64,000 nt of DNA from JAHIKV01 sp963733145 (GTDB taxonomy: Bacteria > Planctomycetota > Planctomycetia > Pirellulales > Thermoguttaceae), in NCBI GenBank assembly GCA_963733145.1, contig CAVTCJ010000002.1, positions 332,046-396,045 on the forward strand. Reading direction: 5' to 3'. The notes under the pieces are model-generated. The model saw nothing but the letters and a program-made list of their open reading frames with translations, was not told the origin of the DNA and ran no database searches. A program made the position numbers and the translations under genes. Positions 7,973 to 15,503 of this stretch are shown in pieces (position 1 is the first letter of the stretch; each line of letters begins with the position of its first letter).

Positions 7973-9796
7973 ATGTCCGACGCCCCGCACAACGTCGCCC
8001 AACGGCTCACCGCGATGGCCCGACTGCGCCCCGACGCGGTGGCCGTGGCCGAGCCCGCGGGCCGCGACACCCAAGACCGGCGGCGCTATCGGCAGTTCAC
8101 TTTCCAGCAACTCGACCGCGACAGCGAGCGGATCGCCCGCGGGCTGCGGACGTTGGGCGTCGTGCCGGGCACGCGTCTGGCCCTGCTGGTCCGCCCCGGC
8201 ATCGATTTCGTCTCGCTGGTCTTCGCGCTGTTCAAGTCGGGCGCGGTGGCCATCCTGATCGACCCCGGCATGGGCCGGCGGAACCTCATCGGTTGCCTGG
8301 CCGCGGCCGAGCCGGACGGGTTCGTCGCCATTCCGCCCGCCCAGGCGGTCCGCACGCTGTTACGCCGCCGGTTTGCCCGGGCCCGGCTGAACGCGACGGT
8401 CGGGCGGCGCTGGTTCTGGGGCGGAACGACGCTGGCTGCGCTGCGAAAAACTCCAGCGGACGACGGCGATCTGCCGCCGGTCGGCGGCGATGATCCGGCG
8501 GCGATCATTTTCACCACCGGCAGCACCGGCCCGCCGAAAGGCGTCCTTTTCTCTCACGCCAACTTCGCCTCGCAGGTCGATCAGATTCAGGAAATGTACG
8601 ACATCCGGCCGGGCGAGATCGACGTCCCCTGCTTTCCGCTGTTCGGCCTGTTCAACTCGGCGATGGGCACGACCACCGTGATCCCCGACATGGACCCCTC
8701 GCGGCCGGCGCAGGTCGAGCCGGCCAACATCGTCGAGGCGGTCCGCGATTGGAGCGCCACGCAGGCCTTCGGTTCGCCGGCGGTGTGGGACCGGGTGGGC
8801 CGCTACTGCGAGACGCGGGGCGAGCGCATGCCCACGCTCCGCCGCGTGCTGTCGTCCGGCGCGCCGATCCCCGCCGAGGTGCTCCGCCGCATGATGGACT
8901 GCATTCACCCGGCCGGAGACGTGTACACGCCGTACGGCGCGACCGAATCGCTGCCGGTCGCCTCGATCTCGGCCCGCGAGGTGCTGGGGATTGGGGAATC
9001 CGTGGGTGCGGCAGTTGAAGAATCCGTGGGTGCGGCAGTTGAACTGCCGCACCACGTCATGCAGGGTGGCAGTACAACTGCCACCCCAACAACACCGCGG
9101 TGGGGCTGCGCTTCGCTTGACCCACCCTACAATTCAGCCGCCGGCACGGCCGCACAAACCAGCCGCGGGGCGGGCGTGTGCGTGGGACGCCGCTTCCCCC
9201 GCGTTCAATGGAAAGTAATCCGCGCCGTCGATGGACCGATCCGCACGATTGACGAGATCGAGGAATTGCCCCAGGGCGAGATCGGCGAACTGATCGTCCA
9301 CGGTCCGATGGTCACGCGGCGATACGTCACCCGCACAGAATCGAACGCCGCGGCGAAGATCGCCGACGGCCGTGACGTTTGGCATCGGATGGGCGATTGC
9401 GGCTATCTGGACGAGCAGGGGCGATTCTGGTTCTGCGGCCGGGCGGCCCATCGAGTGCTGACCGCCGACGGCCCGATGTATCCGGTCCGCTGTGAGGCGA
9501 TATTCAATCAGCACCCAAACATCCGCCGCAGCGCGCTGGTCGGCGTGGGGCCGCCGGGCCGGCAACGACCGGTGCTCGTCCTGGAACCGTTCGCCGATCG
9601 TTTTCCGAAGGGCAAAGCGGCCCAGGCGGCGTTGCTCGACGAGGTCCGCCGGCTCGGGGCGGCCAATCCGTTGACCGCGGGCATCGCCGACTTCCTGCTG
9701 CACCGGGCATTTCCCGTCGACATCCGCCACAACGCCAAGATATTCCGCGAACAACTGGCCGTCTGGGCGGCGAAGCGAGTATTGATACCCAGGTAG
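7973..9796 (+). CDS. OleC-like AMP-dependent synthetase (beta-lactone synthetase family) with repeat-encoded insert
   Basis: A 607-residue acyl-adenylating enzyme of the ANL superfamily. The AMP-binding motif is IIFTTGSTGPPKGVLFSH (about 175-193) and the YGATE motif TPYGATESLPVAS is near residue 318. The segments VPCFPLFGLFNSAMGTTTVI and PDMDPSRPAQV, and the C-terminal RHNAKIFREQLA (catalytic Lys), match OleC, which converts beta-hydroxy acids to beta-lactones in olefin synthesis. oleA, oleB and oleD are absent here. Residues about 344-386 are encoded by stacked palindromes (families I and A), inserted in frame between ILG and the conserved GAGVCVGR. Start ATG fits the family. Probably cytosolic. 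Confidence 0.82.
   Translation: MSDAPHNVAQRLTAMARLRPDAVAVAEPAGRDTQDRRRYRQFTFQQLDRDSERIARGLRTLGVVPGTRLALLVRPGIDFVSLVFALFKSGAVAILIDPGMGRRNLIGCLAAAEPDGFVAIPPAQAVRTLLRRRFARARLNATVGRRWFWGGTTLAALRKTPADDGDLPPVGGDDPAAIIFTTGSTGPPKGVLFSHANFASQVDQIQEMYDIRPGEIDVPCFPLFGLFNSAMGTTTVIPDMDPSRPAQVEPANIVEAVRDWSATQAFGSPAVWDRVGRYCETRGERMPTLRRVLSSGAPIPAEVLRRMMDCIHPAGDVYTPYGATESLPVASISAREVLGIGESVGAAVEESVGAAVELPHHVMQGGSTTATPTTPRWGCASLDPPYNSAAGTAAQTSRGAGVCVGRRFPRVQWKVIRAVDGPIRTIDEIEELPQGEIGELIVHGPMVTRRYVTRTESNAAAKIADGRDVWHRMGDCGYLDEQGRFWFCGRAAHRVLTADGPMYPVRCEAIFNQHPNIRRSALVGVGPPGRQRPVLVLEPFADRFPKGKAAQAALLDEVRRLGAANPLTAGIADFLLHRAFPVDIRHNAKIFREQLAVWAAKRVLIPR
9002..9130. repeat. Composite palindromic repeats inside the OleC-like gene
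   Basis: Two direct copies of ATCCGTGGGTGCGGCAGTTG, a GGTGGCAGTACAACTGCCAC palindrome (family I), then GTGGGGCTGCGCTTCGCTTG followed by ACCCACCCTAC (family A). The whole block is multiple-of-three compatible and leaves the reading frame open. Confidence 0.85.
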
Positions 9797-9845
9797 CCAG
9801 GATTGAGTTATAATGGCGGCAATCATTCACAGGTTGGGAATACAC

Positions 9846-9936
9846 CGTCATTCTGAGCGAAGCGAAGAATCTCTCGTAATCTCTCGTGTAATAGCGGTGC
9901 AAGCGAGATTCTTCGCTTCGCTCAGAATGACGGATG
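9846..9936. repeat. REP-type palindrome (family K)
   Basis: Arms CGTCATTCTGAGCGAAGCGA and TCGCTTCGCTCAGAATGACG separated by about 40 nt with a short AATCTCTCGT duplication. It lies in the 226-nt gap between the OleC-like gene and the sugar-isomerase-like gene. The same core is the interior of the MITEs at 14397 and 58576. Confidence 0.8.
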
Positions 9937-10022
9937 CCCGGTGAACAGTTACTAATGGCGTCCGTCTCGATTCAATCCCACCCCGCCCCACCACACCACA
10001 CCACGTCAACGAGGAGAACAAC

Positions 10023-11483
10023 ATGGCTCAAGACATTACCCGCAGAACGTTCATGGAAGGCGCCGCGGCCGGCGCCGCGTCGCTGAGCTTGCTCGGGACT
10101 CTGACGGAACCGGCGGCGGCGGAAACCGCGTTGCCCGGCGCGAAAAAGGTCCGCGTCGGAAAAATCTATTTCGGCGTTCCACATCCCGGTTGGCCGATGG
10201 CCACCGTCGACGTCGCCGCCGAACAGAAGCGCGTCGAAGGGGAGTTGGCCCGAATCCAGCCACAACTGTCGGACATCGAATGGATCGACTGCGGACTGGT
10301 CGCGGGCGCGGCCGACTTCGCCCGAGCCAAGGAGAAGCTCCGCGGCGCGGATGGCATCCTGATCCTGCAACTGACCATGGGAATGTGGACGATAGCTCCC
10401 AAGCTGCTGGAATTGAAGATCCCGACCGTGCTGTTCGCCGAACCGTTTTGCGGCCACGAGTGGTGTACGATCGCGGCCCTGCAACAACAGGGCAAGCGGA
10501 TCGACTGCTGGGCCAGCAGCAAGTTCGACGACGTTGTGGCCGCCGTCCGTCCGATTCGCGCCATCCGCCGGCTCAAGGACGCGAAGGTGCTCCACATCAG
10601 CCAGAATCCGGCCGATCCCGCTTACGTCAAAGCGATCCAGGAAAAATTCGGGACCGAGATCAAATCGCTGGGGCGTGCGGATCTCGAAGCGGCCTATCAA
10701 GCCGTCGATGAACGGGCCGCGCAGGCCGAGGCCAAGCGCTGGATCAGCGGAGCTGAAAAAGTCGTCGAGCCGACCCCAGATGACATGCTGAAAGCCGCCC
10801 GCATGGCACTGGCGGTGATTGAGATGGTTCGCGCGGAGCAGGCCGCGGCCATCACCATCAATTGCCTGGGCATGGGCCTGGTGGAACGCGACATGGGATA
10901 CCCCTGCCTGGGCTTCGCCCGGCTGAACAGCATCGGTCTGGGCGGCATCTGCGAGGCCGACCTCAAATCGACCATGACCCACCTGATCTTCAACTACCTG
11001 GTGGGCAAGCCGGGCTTCGTCAACGATCCCTGCTTCGATTTCTCGAACGACACGGTCATTTGTGCCCATTGCGTGGCGGCGACGAAGATGCTTGGCCCCG
11101 ACGGCCCTTCGCATCCCTACATCCTCCGCAGCCACCTGGAGGACAACCGCAGCGCGGTGCTCCAAGTCAAGATGCCCGTGGGCCAGAAGGTGTCGATGGC
11201 AAAACTGATCGGCACGGACCAGTTGCTCTTTTCGACCGGCGAGGCCGTCGATAGCCCGCTGGTGGACCGCGGCTGCCGCACCAAGCTGACGGTCCGGGTG
11301 GATCACCCGCGGAAGCTGCTCGAGGGCTGGACGGCCGGGCTGCACCGCGTCGTCTTCTACGGGGACCACACCCGCGACATCGAGCGGTTCTGCCGATTCA
11401 TGCAGGTCCGATTGCTGCGCGAAGGCGTCGGCGATTTGCCGGGCGAGCCGAGCCTGCCGAAGCCAGTCCACGTGCAAGCCTAA
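10023..11483 (+). CDS. Tat-exported sugar-isomerase-like protein
   Basis: An intact 486-residue protein with a twin-arginine signal (TRRTFMEGAAAGAASLSLLG, residues 6-25) and an Ala-rich cleavage region. The mature part resembles the L-fucose/L-arabinose isomerase fold: VRVGKIYFGVPHPGW, ADGILILQLTMGMW, CEADLKSTMTHLIF and a C-terminal sugar-binding stretch HYPILRSH-like (SHPYILRSHLEDNRSA). Such exported isomerase-fold proteins are common in Planctomycetes; the substrate cannot be told from sequence. A ribosome site GAGGAGAACAAC precedes the ATG. Single gene, flanked by repeats. It likely acts in the periplasm, on or bound to sugars; enzyme activity is inference. Confidence 0.8.
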   Translation: MAQDITRRTFMEGAAAGAASLSLLGTLTEPAAAETALPGAKKVRVGKIYFGVPHPGWPMATVDVAAEQKRVEGELARIQPQLSDIEWIDCGLVAGAADFARAKEKLRGADGILILQLTMGMWTIAPKLLELKIPTVLFAEPFCGHEWCTIAALQQQGKRIDCWASSKFDDVVAAVRPIRAIRRLKDAKVLHISQNPADPAYVKAIQEKFGTEIKSLGRADLEAAYQAVDERAAQAEAKRWISGAEKVVEPTPDDMLKAARMALAVIEMVRAEQAAAITINCLGMGLVERDMGYPCLGFARLNSIGLGGICEADLKSTMTHLIFNYLVGKPGFVNDPCFDFSNDTVICAHCVAATKMLGPDGPSHPYILRSHLEDNRSAVLQVKMPVGQKVSMAKLIGTDQLLFSTGEAVDSPLVDRGCRTKLTVRVDHPRKLLEGWTAGLHRVVFYGDHTRDIERFCRFMQVRLLREGVGDLPGEPSLPKPVHVQA

Positions 11484-11537
11484 GGCGGCATTCCGCGGAA
11501 AACACACGTAGGACGGGGTTTTATCCTGTCCAGGGCG

Positions 11538-11602
11538 AACAGTAGGACAGGTTGGCCACCTGTCCTGAGCCGCGTGGGGACAGGTTGACAACCTGTCCTA
11601 CG
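11538..11602. repeat. Family C palindrome upstream of the GYF_2 gene
   Basis: GTAGGACAGGTTGGCCACCT followed by GGGGACAGGTTGACAACCTG and TCCTACG. The same family recurs in frame inside the following gene (11849-11912). Confidence 0.85.
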
Positions 11603-11626
11603 TTTTGCGCGTGGTATAATGGTACT

Positions 11627-13009
11627 ATGGCTGCCGAGTGGTATTGTAAAATCGCGGGCCGGGAAATCGGTCCGCTCTCGCCGCATCAACTGAAGGCGAT
11701 GGCCGAGCGGGGGCAGATTCTGCCCGACGACGGCGTGCGCCGCGGCGCCGACGGGCCGTGGATTCCGGCCAAAGAGGTCAACGGCTTGATTCCGCCGCCC
11801 GCTGCGCCTCCGCCGGTGGCAGTACCCGCTCCGCCGGTCCAGATGCAACGTGTAGGACAGGTTGTTAACCTGTCCAGTTGCCGCACTGGGGACAGGTTGA
11901 CAACCTGTCCTACGCACGAAGTGGCGGCGGAGATGCCCGCTCCGCCGGTTGTCCGGCCAAAGCCAGAGGCGCCGGACGTGGATTCGATTCAAATCGTCAC
12001 CGAGCGGCCGGAAGTCGAGAGCGATCGGCTGCTGCCGCGATGGAAGCGTCAGCGGGATCAACAAGTCAAACTGATCGGCATCCTGCTGGGAAGCATCCTC
12101 GTCCTCGGCGCGGTCGTCGCTTACATTACGCTTGTCGGCGGCGAGAAACGCGGCTATAGTGAGCTGGCCGAACAAGCGCGCGAACAAGGGCGGGAATCGG
12201 TCCCCAAACCGCCGGCCGCTCCAAAACCGCCCCCCAAAAGCCCGGAAACGCTCGAAAAACAGGAGGGCGTGCTCTCGCTCGACAAGCCGCTGGAAACGGA
12301 GCGAAAGAGCCTCGCCGAGATCTTAGGGGTGAAGACCGACAAACCGGCCGGCCCGCCCGAGGAGAAAGATCTCGACAAAAGGTCCCCCGAAAAGTCCGGC
12401 AAAGAGTCGGCTGGGGCGACGGAAAATCAGCCCGCGGATGCGAGCCAGAAGCCGGCCGAGAAACCGGTCGAGAAGCCGCCGCTCGATGATCGGTGGGTGG
12501 ACGCTTCCACCCACGCCGCCGTCGTCGGCTTCGTCGCGGTGCAGATCGTCTCGGCCGAGGTAGTGCCGCCGCTTGACGCCGCGGCCGATTCCGCGCCGCG
12601 GCTGATCGTCACGGTGAAGCTACAGAACGGGGGCGCGCGGGACGTCGATTTCCGGGGCTGGAGCCGGGGCGGAGTCGCCCGGGGCGTGAAGCTGCTGGAC
12701 GACGCCGGAAAAAGCCTGCCCCCGAAGGCCCTGGGTCGGGCGCCGTTGCCGGGCCAAGCGCCGCCGACGTCGATTCCCACGGGCGGCACGGCGCGCGAAG
12801 AGTTGGCCTTCGAGGCCCCCCCGTCGAAGACCGAGTACGTGTTGATCGAGTTGCCGGCCGCCGCCTTCGACGGTGAGGCCACAATTCGCATGAAGATACC
12901 GGGGGAGATGATTGCGGTTCAGCCGCCAAAAAAGCCGCCCCACAAGCCGAAGCCCGGCACGCCGGAGGGCGATTTCGGCATCCCCGAGGTGGATGAGTCG
13001 ATTCAGTAG
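11627..13009 (+). CDS. GYF_2-domain membrane protein
   Basis: A 460-residue protein. Residues 1-50 form a GYF_2 (DUF4339) domain: MAAEWYCKIAGREIGPLSPH..., WIPAKEV. A proline-rich linker follows and includes residues about 75-95 encoded by a family C palindrome. One membrane helix (VKLIGILLGSILVLGAVVAYI, about 146-167) is followed by a Lys/Pro/Glu-rich low-complexity segment (200-285) and a C-terminal beta-rich domain (IVTVKLQNGGARDVDFRGW...) likely outside the membrane. The ATG at 11627 is chosen because the upstream frame to 11552 is repeat. Function unknown; GYF_2 domains are common in Planctomycetes. Confidence 0.8.
   Translation: MAAEWYCKIAGREIGPLSPHQLKAMAERGQILPDDGVRRGADGPWIPAKEVNGLIPPPAAPPPVAVPAPPVQMQRVGQVVNLSSCRTGDRLTTCPTHEVAAEMPAPPVVRPKPEAPDVDSIQIVTERPEVESDRLLPRWKRQRDQQVKLIGILLGSILVLGAVVAYITLVGGEKRGYSELAEQAREQGRESVPKPPAAPKPPPKSPETLEKQEGVLSLDKPLETERKSLAEILGVKTDKPAGPPEEKDLDKRSPEKSGKESAGATENQPADASQKPAEKPVEKPPLDDRWVDASTHAAVVGFVAVQIVSAEVVPPLDAAADSAPRLIVTVKLQNGGARDVDFRGWSRGGVARGVKLLDDAGKSLPPKALGRAPLPGQAPPTSIPTGGTAREELAFEAPPSKTEYVLIELPAAAFDGEATIRMKIPGEMIAVQPPKKPPHKPKPGTPEGDFGIPEVDESIQ
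11849..11912. repeat. Family C palindrome inside the GYF_2 gene
   Basis: GTGTAGGACAGGTTGTTAAC and GGGGACAGGTTGACAACCTG TCCTAC, preserving the frame. Nearly the same unit lies 300 nt upstream, before the start codon. Confidence 0.85.
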
Positions 13010-13027
13010 CTTCCGCAAGTCCTCCGC

Positions 13028-13400
13028 TCAAAACGCCACCGTCGGCGCGTTCCGCATGGCCACGTCCTCGATCTCGAACAGCTCGCGCTTCTGAAAGCCG
13101 AACCAGCCGGCGACGATGTTCGTGGGGACGACTTCGATGCGGGTGTTCAGGTCGCGGACGTTGCCGTTGTAGAACCGCCGCGAACGCTGGATGCGGTCCT
13201 CCGTGTTGGCCAGCTCCTTCTGCAGTTCGAGGAAGTTTTGGCTGGCCTTCAGGTCGGGATAGTTCTCGGCCAGGGCGAAGAGTTGCCGCAGGTTGCCCAC
13301 CAGCACGTTTTCGTCCTTGGCCTGTGCGGCCGGCGAGCCGGTGTTGGCCAGGGCCGCGCTGCGGGCGGCGAGCACCCGGTCGAAGACCTATTTCTCGTGT
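13028..13400 (-). pseudogene. LemA family protein, 3' remnant
   Basis: The frame gives VFDRVLAARSAALANTG...NLRQLFALAENYPDLKASQNFLELQKELANTEDRIQRSRRFYNGNVRDLNTRIEVVPTNIVAGWFGF, the C-terminal two thirds of a LemA membrane-associated protein. The N-terminal membrane helix and first helix are missing: homology ends near 13395, at a TAG in HEK-stop-VFDRV, immediately beside the end of an AhpD-like remnant. It is therefore a 5'-truncated remnant or a misassembled join. Antisense to the 3' flank of the GYF_2 gene. Confidence 0.75.
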
Positions 13401-13415
13401 GTCGGCTCACATATT

Positions 13416-13800
13416 TTATGGGAGTTTTGCCCGCATGTCGCTGTAAAACATCATTGTCGGCGACCCCCCGAAGGCGATCACCAGCCAGGCGGCCTCATCG
13501 ATCTCGTCGGTGGCAAACCGCTCCTCGCGGGCTTTGGCGAGGTGATACTTTACGCAAGGCTCGCATTTTGCCAACACCGACAGCGCTGTGCCCATCGCCC
13601 GTTTCGTTCGACCGTCGAGACGGCCCGGCGTGTTGGCTGCCGCCAGGAACGCTCGAAACTGCGCTCGATCTCCTTGATGCCGGAGGCATCGCCAAGGAGC
13701 GGTTCTTTCAGCAATGCCTGAAGTTCCGGGTGCTCGGCCGGATCTGCGCAGCAACCCGTTGTAGGTTGTCTCGCGACGGCCGGCGAAGGCGGCTTTTTCG
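13416..13800 (-). pseudogene. AhpD/carboxymuconolactone decarboxylase-like remnant, frameshifted
   Basis: The downstream frame carries LDGRTKRAMGTALSVLAKCE PCVKYHLAKA...EIDEAAWLVIAFGGSPTMMFYSDMRAKLP. This is an AhpD-type alkylhydroperoxidase/CMD core with the CxxC of KCEPC and the following His. The other frame supplies AEHPELQALLKEPLLGDASGIKEIERSF; they join near 13650. The 5' end runs into a family B palindrome at 13828 and no start codon is convincing. The domain would be a small peroxidase-like redox protein if intact. Confidence 0.55.
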
Positions 13801-13827
13801 CAGTCCGTTTAGAAACCTGTTGAAAAA

Positions 13828-13862
13828 GGGTGCCACTGCTGGCTCGTCCAGCAGTGTGGGGA
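13828..13862. repeat. Family B palindrome at a gene-fragment junction
   Basis: GTGCCACTGCTGGCTCGTCC followed by AGCAGTG. It separates the AhpD-like remnant from a sliver resembling selD. Confidence 0.7.
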
Positions 13863-13914
13863 GAGATCGACAGCGCCGAGATGGGACGCCCGCCCATCGC
13901 GTAGACGTCGCTCT
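13862..13914 (-). pseudogene. Possible selD (selenophosphate synthetase) sliver
   Basis: One frame reads SDVYAMGGRPISALSI, which matches the conserved SelD stretch SDVYAMGGxPxxALxI. Only about 17 residues remain, between a 2-hydroxyacyl-CoA dehydratase activator fragment and a family B palindrome. The match is short, so the call is tentative; HypE-like proteins have a similar segment. Confidence 0.4.
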
Positions 13915-14237
13915 TTGCTGTCCTGGCCGCCGATGTCGATGATCGTCCTGGCGTCGGGCACGCAATGGCGCACGCCCCACGCCTGGCAGGTGATTTCCGT
14001 CACCGTCGAGTCGGCCAGCGTGAGCAGCTTCCGCCCGTATCCGGTGGCGATCACGGCGGCGAGGTCGTCGCGGGACAAACCGTTGTCGTCCAGCAGCCGG
14101 CCGAGCAGGTCGGCGGCCAGCCGGTCCTGGTCGATTCCCTGGTCGCGCACTCCGTCGGCCGCCGGCATCAGCGTGGCGGCGTCCAGCAGCACGATTTTCC
14201 ACGTTCTCGATCCCGCGTCGATGCCGGCACAGATCAT
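13912..14237 (-). pseudogene. 2-Hydroxyacyl-CoA dehydratase activator (BadF/HgdC family), 5' fragment
   Basis: The protein starts MICAGIDAGSRTWKIVLLDA, the ATPase phosphate-binding motif of BadF/BadG/HgdC activators. It continues VIATGYGRKLLTLADSTVTEITCQAWG and ends just after IIDIGGQDSK, the second nucleotide motif. About 110 of the usual ~260 residues are present; the iron-sulphur helix and C-terminal half are missing. The ATG overlaps the stop of the dehydratase fragment upstream (ATGA), so this was once a coupled operon. Confidence 0.75.
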
Positions 14238-14400
14238 TTCGGCCGATGCTCCTTGACTGTCTCTACGAGGGCTTCCACGCGGGTGGCGATGCGGGCGGAA
14301 TCCGAAGGCGCGTAATCGGTTTCGATGCGGAGGTAGGGAAGGCCCAACTCTTCTTCCGCCAGCCGTCGCACCAGGTGCGACTCGACGCGGAAATCCCGGA
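14235..14400 (-). pseudogene. 2-Hydroxyacyl-CoA dehydratase subunit, 3' fragment
   Basis: The frame reads RDFRVESHLVRRLAEEELGLPYLRIETDYAPSDSARIATRVEALVETVKEHRPK-stop. This resembles the C-terminus of HgdB/FldC-type dehydratase subunits (LxIETDY, RTRVEAL). Homology begins directly at the MITE at about 14400, so the rest of the gene has been lost or lies elsewhere. Confidence 0.6.
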
Positions 14401-14514
14401 TTATTCATAAACGTCATCCTGAGAGCAGCGAAGGATCTCCGATGCGCCGCAAACAGCCCAGATTCTTCGCTGCGCTCAGAATGACAATGTTCCTTCGTGT
14501 TTATGAATAATCCC
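14397..14514. mobile_element. MITE with IS1380-like ends and REP core (copy 1)
   Basis: About 118 bp bounded by CCCGGATTATTCATAAAC and GTTTATGAATAATCCCGG. The interior holds the palindromic REP core GTCATCCTGAGAGCAGCGAA / TTCGCTGCGCTCAGAATGAC. The termini differ by one base from those of the IS1380-type elements at 38.4 and 62.3 kb. It joins fragments of two unrelated genes (dehydratase on the left, selB-like on the right). Confidence 0.75.
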
Positions 14515-14684
14515 GGAAATACGCCTTGCCGCTGTTGGACTACTTCGACCGGGTAGGACTGTTGCGCCGCGTGGGCAACACGCGCTACCTCAAATCGCCG
14601 CCGCGGCGATCGGTCGGAGCTTCAGGCCCTCTACCGCCCACTCGACGCGAAAACGCTTGGCGGCAAGGGATTAACGCGTTGTAA
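14514..14684 (+). pseudogene. Possible selB (selenocysteine elongation factor) 3' remnant
   Basis: The frame immediately right of the MITE reads RKYALPLLDYFDRVGLLRRV GNTRYL followed by about 30 residues and a stop at 14684. The pattern KYAxPLLxYFDRxGxxRRVGxxRxL is the last winged-helix domain of SelB. No start codon and no upstream part are present. With the putative selD sliver 600 nt away, this hints at a former selenocysteine locus; no tRNA-Sec was found. Confidence 0.5.
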
Positions 14685-14710
14685 AACAATAAACTACCGC
14701 TTTTGACCAT

Positions 14711-14784
14711 TGTAGAAGGCGACTGCTGTCGCCGATTTGAGGCTGATTTCGCGGCCAATCGGCGACAGGAGTCGCCTCCTACAA
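14711..14784. repeat. Family H palindrome
   Basis: TGTAGAAGGCGACTGCTGTC GCCGAT paired with ATCGGCGACAGGAGTCGCCT CCTACA. A second copy is at 38201-38273. It lies in a 620-nt stretch (14685-15305) without a convincing gene. Confidence 0.85.
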
Positions 14785-14950
14785 TTTCGGAATATCGGCA
14801 ACTTATTGTTTTTCAGCGACTAACGCCATTAACAGCGACGTAAACCATTGCCGCATTTTGTGTTGCGTCAAGTTTCCCCGCCAAAGATGCGTGCTGTAAC
14901 TAGTGTAGTGTCTCGTAAATGTGGTGTCATTTTGCGGAGAATAGTGGAGT

Positions 14951-15028
14951 TGGGTGCCACTGCTGGCTTGTCCAGCAGTGCGGAAGTGCAAAAGCGGTCA
15001 ACACTGCTGGACAAGCCAGCAGTGGCGC
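14951..15028. repeat. Family B palindrome
   Basis: GGTGCCACTGCTGGCTTGTC paired with GACAAGCCAGCAGTGGCGCC around an 18-nt centre. Between here and 15305 I see nothing further. Confidence 0.85.
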
Positions 15029-15305
15029 CCTCCGCCGCATAAGTAACCATCTGCGTGAGACACTGGACTAGCTACCCGCCGGTGCGTTCTGCAAGTCGGT
15101 TGTTTAGCCGAGTCGCCCAATCCCCCCGTCCAGCGGCGGGGAAAAATTCTGCCGTTGCCCTGGGGAACTCTTCTCGTTACTCTTCGCCCCGAAAACATGT
15201 GGAAAAATGGCACGTGCGGAAGATGGACGTAGCAGGTGGATTGTCGACTCCGGCCACCCACGGGAACGGAGTGCGCGCCGGTTTGAACGAACGGGAGACA
15301 TAATC

Positions 15306-15503
15306 ATGATTCAATACCACACGGCACTCTGGTGGGAGCCTTGTCCTCCGCCGCTGCCGATTCCGGCGTCGGAGCGGCGGAAACCGCCGGGGGACGGCGA
15401 ACAACCGAAGGACCGCCGTGCCCCGCAAGCACAGCCGCCGCCGCTGCCGAACGCACCTCCGAGCAATGAAAACGACGATTACGAATGGCTGCTCTTGCTC
15501 TAA
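15306..15503 (+). CDS. Small proline-rich protein overlapping wzx
   Basis: A 65-residue ORF: MIQYHTALWWEPCPPPLPIP, then an Arg/Pro/Gln-rich middle and a distinctive end, NENDDYEWLLLL. No signal peptide or known domain is visible. Its stop lies 19 nt inside the following flippase gene, consistent with translational coupling. Base composition matches the neighbours. It may be a leader or small partner of the polysaccharide locus; this is speculative. Confidence 0.4.
   Translation: MIQYHTALWWEPCPPPLPIPASERRKPPGDGEQPKDRRAPQAQPPPLPNAPPSNENDDYEWLLLL

Noticed and set aside
9972..11591. 539-codon open frame antisense to the sugar-isomerase-like gene
   Set aside because: Shadow of an intact gene with Tat signal and family motifs; no domain of its own.
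13862..14684. Functional selenocysteine system
   Set aside because: Only slivers resembling SelD and SelB are present, with no tRNA-Sec or selA seen; at most a relic.
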